A stretch of 64,000 nucleotides of DNA from assembly GCA_965243175.1 (NCBI GenBank), contig OZ251532.1:4650001-4714000 (forward strand), given 5' to 3'. Shown here piece by piece: positions 40,544 through 49,339 of the stretch. The DNA comes from VXYL01 sp965243175 (GTDB lineage: Bacteria > Pseudomonadota > Gammaproteobacteria > Pseudomonadales > Azotimanducaceae). How positions within the stretch are numbered: position 1 is the first letter of the stretch; every line of letters starts with the position of its first letter. The notes beneath the pieces are model-generated. The model was not told the origin of the DNA. It was given only the letters and a program-made list of their open reading frames with translations, and did no database searches. A program made the position numbers and the translations under genes.

Positions 40544-42251
40544 GGGTGTGCGACAGATCGTAGGTCAGTGGTTGCTCACCAAGTCCATTCTCAAGCGGCG
40601 AGTGCGGCGACGCGGTCGTTCCAGTAGTCGTCGAGCTGGCCTCCGATGCGCGCGCAGCGGAGCCAGAGGACGGGGTTGGCGCCGGCCACGGTCCAGCGCA
40701 TTCCGGGGCCTTTCGCGCGCTGGCCGACGACGTTCTTGCAGCCCGCCTCGATGACGCCGGAACCGATCGGCAGGCCGCTGGCGAGGTATTCGTCGTAGCG
40801 CATGCGGTCGCGCCGGGCGCCGAGGTACGCGACCGCGCGGCGGCACTCCTCGGCTTCGCCGCCGCGCTTGCGCAGGTCGTCCAGGGCGTCGTCGACGCGG
40901 CCCGCCTTGAGCATCGCGCACAGCTTCTTCGCCCACGCCTCGGCGAGGTCGCCGTCGCCGTGGCGGGCGCGCGCCGCCGCCCACAGGTACTCCGCCGCGT
41001 GGTAGTAGTCGACGATCCTCTCGGCGTCCGGGAACCAGTCGTCGAACACCCGCCGGATCCACTCCGCGCCGTCGCCGACGCACACGTCGACGTCGCCCGG
41101 CCCGCAGCCCGCCGCCGCCAGTTCGCGCAGCAGCCGCCGCTCGAACGGCGACTCCCGGCCGGGCGTCTCCGCCGCGCTCTCGATCGCCGCGAACAGCACC
41201 GCCGCGCCCTCCACCATGCGCGGGCGGCCCTCGGCGTCCGTCTCGGACACCCACAGCGCGCCCACCTTCGCCTCGCGCGTGCCAGCCCGTCCGCCGTCCT
41301 TGCCGGAACGCCCCTCGGTCTCGCTCGGCAGCGCCGGAACGCCCGTGCCGTCCACCGCGCAGCACAGCTTCCGCCCCGGCTTCGACGCCTCCCGCGCCAG
41401 CGAGGCCCCGTCGCCGTCGCCTCCCCCTTCCGACCGCCACGCCTCCAGATCGTCGCCCACCGCCCGCGTCGTCCGCTCCACCCGCTTCGCGCCGAAGTTC
41501 AGCCCCGACAGCTCGCGCAGCAACTCGTCCGCCCCCGCGTAGCTGCACTGCGAACCCGCCAGGCTCGCCAGACGCCGCGCCGACGGCGTCATCGAACCCT
41601 CGACGCCCAGCCGCCGCGCCCGCGGGCGAACGCTGCGCCCGCACTCCCGGCACCCGCGCCGCGCCATCTCCACCCGCACGCTCCCCAGCACCGTCTCCAC
41701 GCGCACCTCGTCGACCCGCAGCAGCCGCGTCCGACCGCCGCACGCCGGGCACGCGCACGGCGCCGCGTCGTCCTTCCCGTACGCCAGCTCCAGCCCTTGC
41801 CGCGCCAACTCCTGCATGTCCGCGCGCAGCCGCATGTCCAGCAGCGCCGCATCCCTCGAACCGGACCCGCAGCGCGCCATCTCGAACCGCGCCAAACGCG
41901 CCGTCGCCGCCACCAGCTCCCGCCGCAGCCCCGCGCCTTCACCCTCTTCGCGCTTGCGTTCCTCTTCCAACTCCTCGACAGTCCCTGTCGCCATGGCGGG
42001 TCTCCTTCCCCTGGCTCGTTTCGCAAAAACGCCAAGAGTACGAGACCCGCCTTGGCTCAACCCCCTCGACCGCCGACCTCCGCGCCAGAACGGCCCGGGC
42101 GCGGCGACCACCGACGACGGCGGCTTCAGCCACGGCGCGCTCTGAACGGCATCGGGCGCCAATCCGTCCTCCGCAACGGCCGCGTCGCTCGACTCGCCGC
42201 CCGAGATCGGACCCAGTGAGCAACCACTGACCTACGATTTGTCGCACACCC
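40544..42251 (-). mobile_element. Complete ISKra4-like insertion sequence, 1,708 bp
   Basis: The element is bounded by 35-base terminal inverted repeats at 40544-40578 and 42217-42251 (beginning GGGTGTGCGACA; one mismatch, G or A at the 13th base) and flanked by the 9-bp duplication TCGCCGCCT. It carries one transposase gene on the minus strand. Intact repeats and duplication imply a fairly recent insertion. It interrupts an Rpn-type gene; deleting it with one target copy restores that frame exactly. Confidence 0.93.
40591..41994 (-). CDS. ISKra4-family transposase
   Basis: This 467-residue transposase has two zinc-finger-like cysteine clusters (CACPACGG and CRECGRSVRP) and the acidic catalytic blocks CCAVDGTGVP, VCVGDGAEWI and a C-terminal glutamate in PIGSGVIEAGCKNVVGQR, characteristic of ISKra4-type elements. 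Other family blocks are RIVDYYHAAEYLW and GPGMRWTVAGANPVLWLRC. The ATG at 41994 has AAGGAG eight bases upstream; longer frames read into the element's end. It sits inside terminal repeats and appears intact, so the element may still be active. Confidence 0.92.
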   Translation of the reverse strand: MATGTVEELEEERKREEGEGAGLRRELVAATARLARFEMARCGSGSRDAALLDMRLRADMQELARQGLELAYGKDDAAPCACPACGGRTRLLRVDEVRVETVLGSVRVEMARRGCRECGRSVRPRARRLGVEGSMTPSARRLASLAGSQCSYAGADELLRELSGLNFGAKRVERTTRAVGDDLEAWRSEGGGDGDGASLAREASKPGRKLCCAVDGTGVPALPSETEGRSGKDGGRAGTREAKVGALWVSETDAEGRPRMVEGAAVLFAAIESAAETPGRESPFERRLLRELAAAGCGPGDVDVCVGDGAEWIRRVFDDWFPDAERIVDYYHAAEYLWAAARARHGDGDLAEAWAKKLCAMLKAGRVDDALDDLRKRGGEAEECRRAVAYLGARRDRMRYDEYLASGLPIGSGVIEAGCKNVVGQRAKGPGMRWTVAGANPVLWLRCARIGGQLDDYWNDRVAALAA

Positions 42252-42965
42252 TCGCCGCCTCATGTGCCGAACCCGGGCGTGGAAGCCGCGCCGCATACCC
42301 GCCGAGGACGCCTGAGGATGACGCAGGAACGCTTCCCGCAGCAACCGCTCCAGTTCGACGGGTGGCGACGTCTCCAACTCCACCATGGTCGCCAACGGAC
42401 CGCCCGGCGGCAGCGGCAGGCCGAACAGGTCCCGCCGCGCCGCCAGCGCGATGTAGTCGACGAGTTCGTAGATGCGCACCGCGTTGCGCGTCCGGCCCTC
42501 CGCCGTGGGCGGCCCGACCAGCGGCCCCGGCAGCACCGCCGGCGCGTTCCACGCCTTGGCGCCGTTGTGGATCACCACAGACAGCAGGTCCGGCAACCGG
42601 CCCTCGCGCTGCTCGACGCCACTCTCGCGCTGGTTCAGGCGCAGCGCGTGGATGTAGTCCGCCATCCGCCACGCCATGCGCGGGTCCACGTCGGCCTGGA
42701 ATTCCAGCAGGATGTCCACGTAGGGGCGTTCGCCGTTGGCGAGCGGCTCGGCGTCCTTGATCGGCGCTCGCCAGACCTTGTCCTGGATCAGCGCCTGCAG
42801 CGCCTCGCGGTTGCGCTGCTCGCGGGCGACGTACTCCTTGTCCACGGCGGTCAGCGCAGCGTAGTCGAGGCGGTGCGCCCACTGCGGGGCGACGACGCGC
42901 ACCACGTCCTCCACCATGCGCGGGTTGGCGTGGACGAGCTTGAAAGGGCGATCGGAGGTGGCCAT
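42252..42965 (-). pseudogene. 5' part of an Rpn-type nuclease gene split by an insertion sequence
   Basis: This segment encodes the N-terminal 238 residues of an Rpn/YhgA-like protein: WAHRLDYAALTAVDKEYVAREQ, ERPYVDILLEFQADVDPRMAWRMADY (E-x-Q catalytic-type block) and LLSVVIHNGAKAWNAP. The frame continues into the IS for 42 codons before stopping. Joined to 40190-40534 it gives a 352-residue protein, in frame. The start is the ATG at 42965. It is a different family member from the gene at 34409-35569. Confidence 0.9.
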
Positions 42966-43116
42966 GCCGGGCACTCTGGCACGCGCCAGCGGGCGAAAGA
43001 GTGGATATGGCCGATCTCGCACGTCAAAATCCGACATCGACCATGCGCGCCTCGTCGCCGGAGGTCCGCCGAGGGCGTACATAGGGACGGCCGGGAGCTA
43101 AGCGTGGCACGCATGG

Positions 43117-43144
43117 TTGACTCTCGCGCCTTTTGGCGCAGAAT
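43117..43144 (+). promoter_or_regulatory. Probable promoter of tRNA-Leu
   Basis: TTGACT at 43117-43122 and CAGAAT at 43139-43144 are separated by 16 bases and would start transcription a few bases before the tRNA at 43159. The spacer includes a small GCGCC...GGCGC palindrome. The rest of 42966-43158 shows nothing coding that I can support. Confidence 0.5.
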
Positions 43145-43158
43145 CCGCTGCTCTCGCT

Positions 43159-43245
43159 GCCTGGGTGGCGAAATCGGTAGACGCGCCAGACTCAAAATCT
43201 GGTATGGGCGACCATGTGAGAGTTCGAGTCTCTCCCCAGGCACCA
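43159..43245 (+). tRNA. tRNA-Leu (anticodon CAA)
   Basis: The sequence folds as a type II tRNA. Acceptor GCCTGGG (43159-43165) pairs with CCCAGGC (43235-43241), discriminator is A and CCA is encoded (43243-43245). The anticodon stem CCAGA/TCTGG encloses the loop CTCAAAA with anticodon CAA, reading UUG. A long variable arm follows and the T arm GAGAG-TTCGAGT-CTCTC is complete. Confidence 0.96.
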
Positions 43246-43311
43246 CTCCCCAACGCGCATGAGCCCCCGCGCCGTCCTGCGCATTGGGGCTGCCGAGGGC
43301 TGGGGCGAGGT

Positions 43312-43385
43312 TGGAGGCTGGAGTCGGATTCGAACCGGCGTACACGGAGTTGCAGTCCGCTGCATAACCCCTCTGCCATCCAGCC
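43312..43385 (-). tRNA. tRNA-Cys (anticodon GCA)
   Basis: On the minus strand the acceptor GGCTGGA (5' end at 43385) pairs with TCCAGCC (43316-43322). Discriminator is U, as expected for tRNA-Cys, and CCA is encoded (43312-43314). The anticodon stem encloses CTGCAAC, anticodon GCA. The T arm has GGTTCGAATCC. It is convergent with tRNA-Leu, 67 bases away. Confidence 0.96.
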
Positions 43386-43422
43386 AGGGTGTGCGCCATG
43401 CGAGGCGAATCCGGAGCGTAGC

Positions 43423-43560
43423 ATGTTTGGTCGGCGTTCGCTCTTGGCCTTGGCCGCTGGTGCCGCGGCGCTCCGCCCCTCGGCTGGAAGAGTAGGCGGT
43501 CCGCGCCGCCAGCGCCCGAGGCCAAGCCCATGTTGGCTATTGGGCCGACTTGCCCTATGA
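43423..43560 (+). pseudogene. Possible Tat-type signal-peptide stub of a lost gene
   Basis: An ATG at 43423 opens a 45-codon frame beginning MFGRRSLLALAAGAAAL, which looks like a twin-arginine signal peptide, followed by arginine/proline-rich sequence without any domain. It may be the start of a gene truncated when the helicase island entered, or a chance reading. Nothing else that I can support lies in 43386-43621. Confidence 0.3.
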
Positions 43561-43621
43561 TCGTCCCCGTGCGCTAGAGTTCACCGACAACCATGCGAGG
43601 TGTTGAGAGCAAAGTGCAGAG

Positions 43622-44623
43622 ATGCACGCCAATTGCAGCTGGTCGCCAGCACAAGGGCGGGGTCTCGTGGTGAGAGAACCAGCCGACAAGCAACCGCAGG
43701 GCCCGCCGAACTGGCTGCCTCAGGACTTCTTCGTGCCGGCCGAGCAGCCACTAGACGCGGACCCATGGGATGGCGCGAGCACCGACGGCCTTCCCACGTT
43801 TTTGCCGCATGGCTACCAACACCTTCAAGAGCTGGACCTCCTTGGCCACGAGGACGCGGGCCTATTGACCGGGGGCGACGATCCGCTCGACAACGCCGAT
43901 TGGGACGAACCTGAACCAACGGCGGAACCTCGCAGCGAACTCAGCGAGGTACTGTATCCGCCAGACCTCACCATCGACGATCTCTCGGTCGATCTTCGGA
44001 TAGGAGAGTTTCTAGCGTGCGTGCCCGACCTCGCCTCTGTACAGAAGGACCGGTGCTTTTCGTTGCTGAAAAAGTACAGCACTCATCGCCTACGCCGCAT
44101 TCTGCCGTGGCTGCGAGCGCACCAATGGTCTTGTCAAGTGCTGTTGAGCCTCCTTGAGTTCCGCCGGCTATGGGAGTTGAGCCGCAACGTTGCTTGGTGG
44201 GAAGCGTTTCGATGGCGCGAGAGGGAGCGGGAAGAGTGGATACCGTCGTATCAGCCGTCGGCACTCACATGGGAAGCTGCTGAGGAGCTTGTACGGAACC
44301 GACTCGGCGTCCCGCCATCAAAGGTCATCGACCCTGCTTGGTACGAAGACTGGTGTCATCACAGACCTTGGTTGATGGGAGTACGATCATTCGCCGGATT
44401 CATCCTATACCGCTCTGGGCTAAGGCCTGGCACCCTCTGGCTAGAACACCTTGCTAGAGTTGACCGCCGCAACGCAACCGAAGTAGCTGAGTGCAACGAC
44501 GAGACCTTCGCGCCCTTTATGCTCCCCTCCATCCTTGCCCAGTACGGCAGCGAAGGCATGGTCGGAGAACTCGACGAGCCGCCCTCGATCCTGACGGGTT
44601 CTTCCCTTAGCATACCCGAGTGA
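43622..44623 (+). CDS. Unknown protein preceding a SNF2-type helicase
   Basis: This 333-residue protein has an acidic, Pro/Asp-rich N-terminal third (PLDADPWDG..., DDPLDNADWDEPEP) and a helical remainder rich in Trp and Arg (LRRILPWLRAHQWSCQVLLSLLEFRRLWELSRNVAWWEAFRWRERERE). I recognise no domain. The start is uncertain: ATG 43622 or a GTG near 43669. It lies upstream of the helicase on the same strand, separated by about 60 bases from the helicase's first Tudor-like part, so they are likely co-transcribed. The codon choice is more AT-rich than in the core genes. A role as partner or specificity factor is possible but unproven. Confidence 0.6.
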   Translation: MHANCSWSPAQGRGLVVREPADKQPQGPPNWLPQDFFVPAEQPLDADPWDGASTDGLPTFLPHGYQHLQELDLLGHEDAGLLTGGDDPLDNADWDEPEPTAEPRSELSEVLYPPDLTIDDLSVDLRIGEFLACVPDLASVQKDRCFSLLKKYSTHRLRRILPWLRAHQWSCQVLLSLLEFRRLWELSRNVAWWEAFRWREREREEWIPSYQPSALTWEAAEELVRNRLGVPPSKVIDPAWYEDWCHHRPWLMGVRSFAGFILYRSGLRPGTLWLEHLARVDRRNATEVAECNDETFAPFMLPSILAQYGSEGMVGELDEPPSILTGSSLSIPE

Positions 44624-44683
44624 CGCATGTGACATGAAGCAGCGGCAAATGTTTGACCACACGAAATGGGCAGGTAGCTCGCC

Positions 44684-44873
44684 ATGAGCGCACCGACTGC
44701 GACGGACGCGCCATTCCCCGGCAAGGATTGCTTCGTCCGGGACCGCAGGCCGGGCCAACACGAAGGTGAAGTCGGAGTCGTGGAGGAACTGCGCGAGGAG
44801 CAGGTCGTGGTCCGTTGGGCAGAAGTCGCGTTTTGGAACTGCACAGCCCCATGGAGCTTGGCAGTGGGTTCAG
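44684..44873 (+). pseudogene. Out-of-frame first Tudor-like segment of the helicase gene
   Basis: From ATG 44684 the frame reads FVRDRRPGQHEGEVGVVEEL then REEQVVVRWAEVAFWNCTAPW, which looks like the Tudor-like N-terminal domain of RapA-type helicases (P-G-x...G-x-V...V-x-V-x-W). The next homologous block (DGHVVQDRPRSNTRNTLGTG) is in another frame, that of the helicase, so a frameshift lies somewhere in about 44815-44873. The open frame runs on to 44980 but without recognisable sequence. Sequencing error, real mutation or separate initiation at ATG 44815/44851 cannot be told apart. Confidence 0.6.
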
Positions 44874-47541
44874 GGACGGCCACGTCGTGCAGGACCGTCC
44901 TCGGTCAAACACCCGCAACACACTTGGCACCGGCACGGTCGTCGGCTCTCAGACCATCGCTGGCCGAGACATGGTCCTAGTTCAGTTCCACAACAGCGGC
45001 GAGAGCCGCTTTGTCCCGTATGAACGCCTCGTGCGTCTCCGCGATGCCGCATTGAAGTACGAGCGCGCCCAGGCTACGGACTCTGACGACGCGGAGCGGT
45101 TCAGGCTTCGAGCACTCGCCTTCGCCTTGGAATCGTGGAACCAAATCACGGGCGCTCTGGACCGCCTCGATGTCGACCCGCTGCCCCACCAGATTGACAT
45201 TGTTCATCGAATCATGACGTCTGATCACACCAATTGGTTGATCGCCGATGATGTTGGCTTGGGCAAGACAATTGAAGTCGGCCTCTTGCTCGCTGCAATG
45301 AAACGGCGCCGCATGGCCCGCCGTGTGCTAGTCGTTTGTCCTGCCGCGGTCGTTCGACAATGGCAAGACGAGATGCAGTTCAAGTTCAACGAGGATTTCC
45401 GCATCTACGGTATGGACTTCAACATCAACCAGTCCGCCCACTGGAGCTCTTACGACAAGGTAATCGTGTCCATAGACCGCGCGAAGGCCGAGCCGCACAG
45501 TCTGCGCTTCAGGGAATCTGGCTATTGGGACGTGGTCGTCTTCGACGAGGCCCATCACCTGAGCAAGATCGAAGGTGCCGCCGTTACTCAGCGTTACAAG
45601 CTCGCCGAGCTCATGCAGCCGCTCACCGACTGCCTCATCTTCCTTACAGGAACGCCACATCAGGGAAACACGCCTCAGTTCATAAACCTGCTTCTCCTGC
45701 TGCGTCCGGATCTTCGTTCCAGATTTGGGAAGATACACGTGGACCCGGCTGTCGTCGCGGAGCTCGTACTGCGCAATCGCAAGAGTCAAGCGACGGACGC
45801 CTCCGGCAACTTCATCTTCCGGGGGCAGGACACGCGCCGCGTAAGCGTACCGACGTCGAGTGCAGCGCGGGACTTTGACGAACAACTCAAGGAGTACGTC
45901 AAGAAGGGGTACGCCGTGTCGGCCCGTGGCGGCACTAGGCGAGCCATTGGCTTCGTAATGACAACCTATCGCAAACTCGCCTCGTCGAGCATCGCCGCTA
46001 TTGAGATGGCGCTGCATCGTCGTCGCAAGCGGCTGACGGGCCATGCCGACGACTCCTTCGGTAGCGGGGGAACGACCATCGAAGAACTTCAGGATGCGTT
46101 CGTGGAGGGCCTGGACGGACGCGACGACTTGGATGATCTCGTCCATGGCGACGTGGATCTCGGCGGTCGCAGTGATCCATTCTTTGCGGGCGAGTTGGAA
46201 CTTCTAGACGCCCTCCAGCGGGCTGCTCAAGTCGTTAAAGAGGACGACCTCAAGCTCAAGGCGTTCCTGAACGAAGTCGTAGCTCCCATTCGGGGGCGTG
46301 GCTTGAAGCTGCTTGTATTCACGGAGTATCGCGCTACCCAAGATTACATCGTAAGTGCGCTTCAAGAGGCGTTTGGCGAATCGGTTGGCCAAATCAATGG
46401 AAGTATGAGTCTGGAGGAGAAAAGGCACAACATCGACGCGTTCAACGAGGAGGTCCCTCTTTTGGTTTCCGCGGAGGCCGGCGGCGAAGGGATTAACCTC
46501 CATCGGAAGTGTCATGTGCTAGTCAACTACGACATGCCTTGGAATCCTCGGCGGCTGGTTCAGCGGGCAGGTCGGCTCTATCGCTATGGACAGCGCGAAC
46601 GAGTAATAGTGTTCAATCTTATGGCGAGAGATGGATTCGACAACAGAGCCTTGGCGATGCTGCTCGAGCGGGTGTGGAACATCGCCCACAACATGGCGGA
46701 GGTCGAGGGATTCGATGGCGCAATCGAAACGGAAATTGTTGGCGAGCTCCTTGAGCGCGTCGACGTGGCGGAGGTGCTTGCTCGTAACGAAGACATGCAG
46801 ATTGAACGTAGCGAAGAGGAGGTGAAAGCTGCGATTAGGCGGGCGAGGAAGGCTCGAGAGATTCAGGACGATCTATTTGCTCAAGTAGAGGGTTTTGATG
46901 CTGAGAGTGGCGCTCTGATTGGCGCATTTCAGCCCGATGACATACGGTCGTTTCTGGAGGGCGTGCTTCCGCGCAGGGGAGTGCATGTGCGTGGCAGAAC
47001 CCACGACGAGCACGTCTTGGAGATTGAGCTACCTCCCGATATGCATGGAAAATACTCCGAGTTTGGAGCGAGAACGGTCGTCCAGATTACCGCTGATCGG
47101 CTTCTTTCGGAGGCACGCAAGAGTGTTGCGCAAATGGATTTCGCAAGCAAGTTCTTCCAAGACCTCATAGCGTTCGCCAAATCTCCGGAACTTGGCGGCG
47201 AGTTCGCGTCCTTGCGCGGTCACAAGGCAGGAACCGTTGCGCTGTACAAACTTCGATGGCAGAACGATCAGGGCGTGCCACGTTGGGAAGCGTTGGTCTC
47301 GACATACATAGAGCACGGTGGCGACCGAGCGGTGGTAAATCCCGGTTTCTTTCGCTCGATGTTAACGCAACAACAGACGGGGGCTGAGTCGCCAGCCATC
47401 CGGGGGAGTCAGGCGGAGCGTACGGAGATTCTCTCTAAGGCCCGGTCCTGCGCGGAGGGTGAGCTAGAGGCGAAGTGCTCGACGTTTAGGCACCCCAACG
47501 ACGTAGTCCTATTGGCGGTGGCGGACATGCACGAGCGCTAG
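44815..47541 (+). CDS. SNF2/RapA-like superfamily 2 helicase
   Basis: This 908-residue ATPase starts in frame after a Tudor-like block (LGTGTVVGSQTIAGRDMVLV and FHNSGESRFVPYERLVRL). Helicase motifs follow in order: Walker A IADDVGLGKTIE (about residue 144), Walker B VVFDEAHHLS (about 242), FLTGTPHQGN, then the second RecA domain with LLVFTEYRATQDYI, SAEAGGEGINL and QRAGRLYRYGQR. The C-terminal 250 residues are accessory. Such helicases translocate on double-stranded DNA; in bacteria they are RNA-polymerase recyclers or parts of phage defence systems such as DISARM-like loci. The neighbour is an unknown protein, which favours defence, but this is inference. ATG 44815 or 44851 could start it. 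Confidence 0.88.
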   Translation: MGRSRVLELHSPMELGSGFRDGHVVQDRPRSNTRNTLGTGTVVGSQTIAGRDMVLVQFHNSGESRFVPYERLVRLRDAALKYERAQATDSDDAERFRLRALAFALESWNQITGALDRLDVDPLPHQIDIVHRIMTSDHTNWLIADDVGLGKTIEVGLLLAAMKRRRMARRVLVVCPAAVVRQWQDEMQFKFNEDFRIYGMDFNINQSAHWSSYDKVIVSIDRAKAEPHSLRFRESGYWDVVVFDEAHHLSKIEGAAVTQRYKLAELMQPLTDCLIFLTGTPHQGNTPQFINLLLLLRPDLRSRFGKIHVDPAVVAELVLRNRKSQATDASGNFIFRGQDTRRVSVPTSSAARDFDEQLKEYVKKGYAVSARGGTRRAIGFVMTTYRKLASSSIAAIEMALHRRRKRLTGHADDSFGSGGTTIEELQDAFVEGLDGRDDLDDLVHGDVDLGGRSDPFFAGELELLDALQRAAQVVKEDDLKLKAFLNEVVAPIRGRGLKLLVFTEYRATQDYIVSALQEAFGESVGQINGSMSLEEKRHNIDAFNEEVPLLVSAEAGGEGINLHRKCHVLVNYDMPWNPRRLVQRAGRLYRYGQRERVIVFNLMARDGFDNRALAMLLERVWNIAHNMAEVEGFDGAIETEIVGELLERVDVAEVLARNEDMQIERSEEEVKAAIRRARKAREIQDDLFAQVEGFDAESGALIGAFQPDDIRSFLEGVLPRRGVHVRGRTHDEHVLEIELPPDMHGKYSEFGARTVVQITADRLLSEARKSVAQMDFASKFFQDLIAFAKSPELGGEFASLRGHKAGTVALYKLRWQNDQGVPRWEALVSTYIEHGGDRAVVNPGFFRSMLTQQQTGAESPAIRGSQAERTEILSKARSCAEGELEAKCSTFRHPNDVVLLAVADMHER

Positions 47542-47796
47542 GCCGGTCGCTGACGGTGCCATGCGCGGTACCGTGCGAAAGGACTGCTACCGCTCGACGC
47601 CGGGCACCGGCCATCGGAGGCCATGATCTCGGCCTCATAAGCTTGAGCCGCTGTGAACTTCCCACGTCCTTGATCCTGCCCTTGGGCCGCGCGAGAAGCA
47701 CAGAAGGGTCGCTGACGGTGCTACGCTACTATGTGCAGAGCGTGTCGGCGTCGACAGGGGGCGGCTGAACGTGCAGAGACGGATTGACCATGGCGC

Positions 47797-48452
47797 TTGT
47801 CGACGGACATCGACGTCCTCGTTGAGCGGGGCGAGGGGACGACGCTGGAGTTCGAGGTGATCAGCCCCGGCACGCTGCCGAAGGGGATGGCGGTGGCGGA
47901 CCTCGGTCGCAAGGCCGTGCGGCGGAACCCCCTCGTTGCGGACTTGCTGCACCGCATAGACTTCATCGAGAAGGCCGGCACGGGCATCCGCCGCATCCGC
48001 GATGGCGCCAAGGCGGTGGATTGTCCAGAACCAGTGTTTGAAGCCGACAACTTCGTCACGGTGACGTTCCGGCCCAACCCGGAGGTGCGGCAAGCCGCCG
48101 GGGGCGAACTGCCTCCCACCCCACAAACTACCGGGGAAGCTACCGGGGAAGTCCCGGGGAAGCTACCGGGGAAGTCACCGGGGAAGTCACCGGGGAAGTA
48201 CACCCACAACTGCTTGTTCTTAAGGCTGTTTTCGGAGCAATGAGTCGCCAGGAAATCCAGCAGGCACTTGGCTTGAAGCACGAAGACCACTTCCGCAATG
48301 CCTACCTCACGCCTGCTTTGCAGGGAGGGTTGATCGAAATGACCGTGCCCGACAAACCGCAGAGCAGCAAGCAGAGGTACCGGGTGACGTCAGCGGGGCG
48401 CCGGTACTTGCGGCGAATGGAAATCCAGGCCGCCGCCAAGGGGCGCCAATGA
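47797..48452 (+). pseudogene. Decayed AlbA/RecG-C-like transcriptional regulator
   Basis: A TTG at 47797 opens with STDIDVLVERGEGTTLEFE, the start of an AlbA-type domain, and jumps directly to ISPGTLPKGMAVADLGRK and NPLVADLLHRIDFIEKAGTGIRRI, the C-terminal ATPase-like domain of RecG-like regulators, so the middle is deleted. A Thr-Gly-Glu repeat follows (12-bp units 48130-48200); one unit (48154-48164) has only 11 bases, shifting the frame to an early stop at 48243. The correct continuation (LLVLKAVFGAMSRQEIQQAL ... PQSSKQRYRVTSAGRR) is open to 48452 in another frame. The 255 bases before it hold nothing recognised. Confidence 0.8.
48130..48200 (+). repeat. 12-bp tandem repeat with one 11-bp unit
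   Basis: Units of ACCGGGGAAG(CT/TC) repeat five to six times from 48130. The unit at 48154-48164 lacks the leading A, and this single loss explains the shift between the two halves of the regulator remnant. Confidence 0.9.
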
Positions 48453-48483
48453 GCCAAGGGCCGCGAGGCGCTATGATGCGCCC

Positions 48484-49305
48484 ATGAGTGCGCAGGCCCG
48501 CAAGTCCCCCATCTCCCTGAACACGCTGCGGCAGATGAAGCGGCGGGGGGAGCGGTTCGCGGCGCTTACCGCCTACGATGCGCTGTTCGCGGAGCTCATC
48601 TCCTCGTCCGGGGTGGATGTGCTGCTGGTGGGGGATTCGCTTGGCATGGTGCTGCATGGGCACGACAGCACGCTGCCGGTGACCCTCGACGACATGGTCT
48701 ACCACATGAACTGCGTGCGGCGGGGCAACCAAGGGGCGCTCATCATGGCGGACTTGCCGTTCATGAGCTACGCCTCGGAAGCGCAGTCGCTGGAGAGCGC
48801 GGCGGCGTTGATGCGGGCGGGCGCCCACGTGGTGAAGCTCGAAGGCGGGGCCTGGCTGGCGGAATCGACGCGCCTGCTGACCGAGCGCGGCATTCCGGTG
48901 TGCGCGCACATGGGGCTGACGCCGCAGGCCATCAACCGCATCGGCGGCTATCGGGTGCAGGGGCGCGATCCCAATCAGGCGCAGGCGATGATCGACGAGG
49001 CGCTGATCCTCCAAGAGTCCGGCGCCTCGATCATCCTGTTGGAGTGCGTGCCCGTGGAACTCGGCGGCGAGATCACCGAGCGGTTGGAAGTGCCGGTCAT
49101 CGGCATCGGCGCCGGGCCGCATACCGACGGCCAGATCATGGTGATGCACGACATGCTCGGCCTCACGCCGTCGAGCATCCGCGTGCCGAAGTTCGTGAAG
49201 AACTTCCTGCCGGAGAGCACCGGCGGCATTCCAGGCGCCTTCCAAGCCTATGCGGAGGCGGTGCGGGCGGGCGCCTTCCCCGGCCCGGAACACTCCTTCG
49301 CTTGA
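48484..49305 (+). CDS. panB: 3-methyl-2-oxobutanoate hydroxymethyltransferase
   Basis: This 273-residue enzyme performs the first committed step of pantothenate synthesis, adding a hydroxymethyl group from methylene-tetrahydrofolate to ketoisovalerate. The blocks FAALTAYDALFAEL, VLLVGDSLGMVLHGHDSTLP, VTLDDMVYH, GAHVVKLEGG, PVCAHMGLTPQ and VIGIGAGPHTDGQIMVMHDMLG are all present, and the length is normal. The ATG at 48484 is well placed. panC follows, then pgi, all rightward. Confidence 0.96.
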   Translation: MSAQARKSPISLNTLRQMKRRGERFAALTAYDALFAELISSSGVDVLLVGDSLGMVLHGHDSTLPVTLDDMVYHMNCVRRGNQGALIMADLPFMSYASEAQSLESAAALMRAGAHVVKLEGGAWLAESTRLLTERGIPVCAHMGLTPQAINRIGGYRVQGRDPNQAQAMIDEALILQESGASIILLECVPVELGGEITERLEVPVIGIGAGPHTDGQIMVMHDMLGLTPSSIRVPKFVKNFLPESTGGIPGAFQAYAEAVRAGAFPGPEHSFA

Positions 49306-49339
49306 GCCGCCACGCGGCCTTCATCCGAACATCGCGCAT

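Noticed and set aside
43246..43311. Rho-independent terminator between the convergent tRNA genes
   Set aside because: The 66 bases have GC-rich runs but no hairpin followed by a T-run.
43312..43385. tRNA-Cys as the attachment site of an integrated element
   Set aside because: I saw no integrase gene and no repeated tRNA 3' end at the far side of the helicase island, so an att site cannot be supported.
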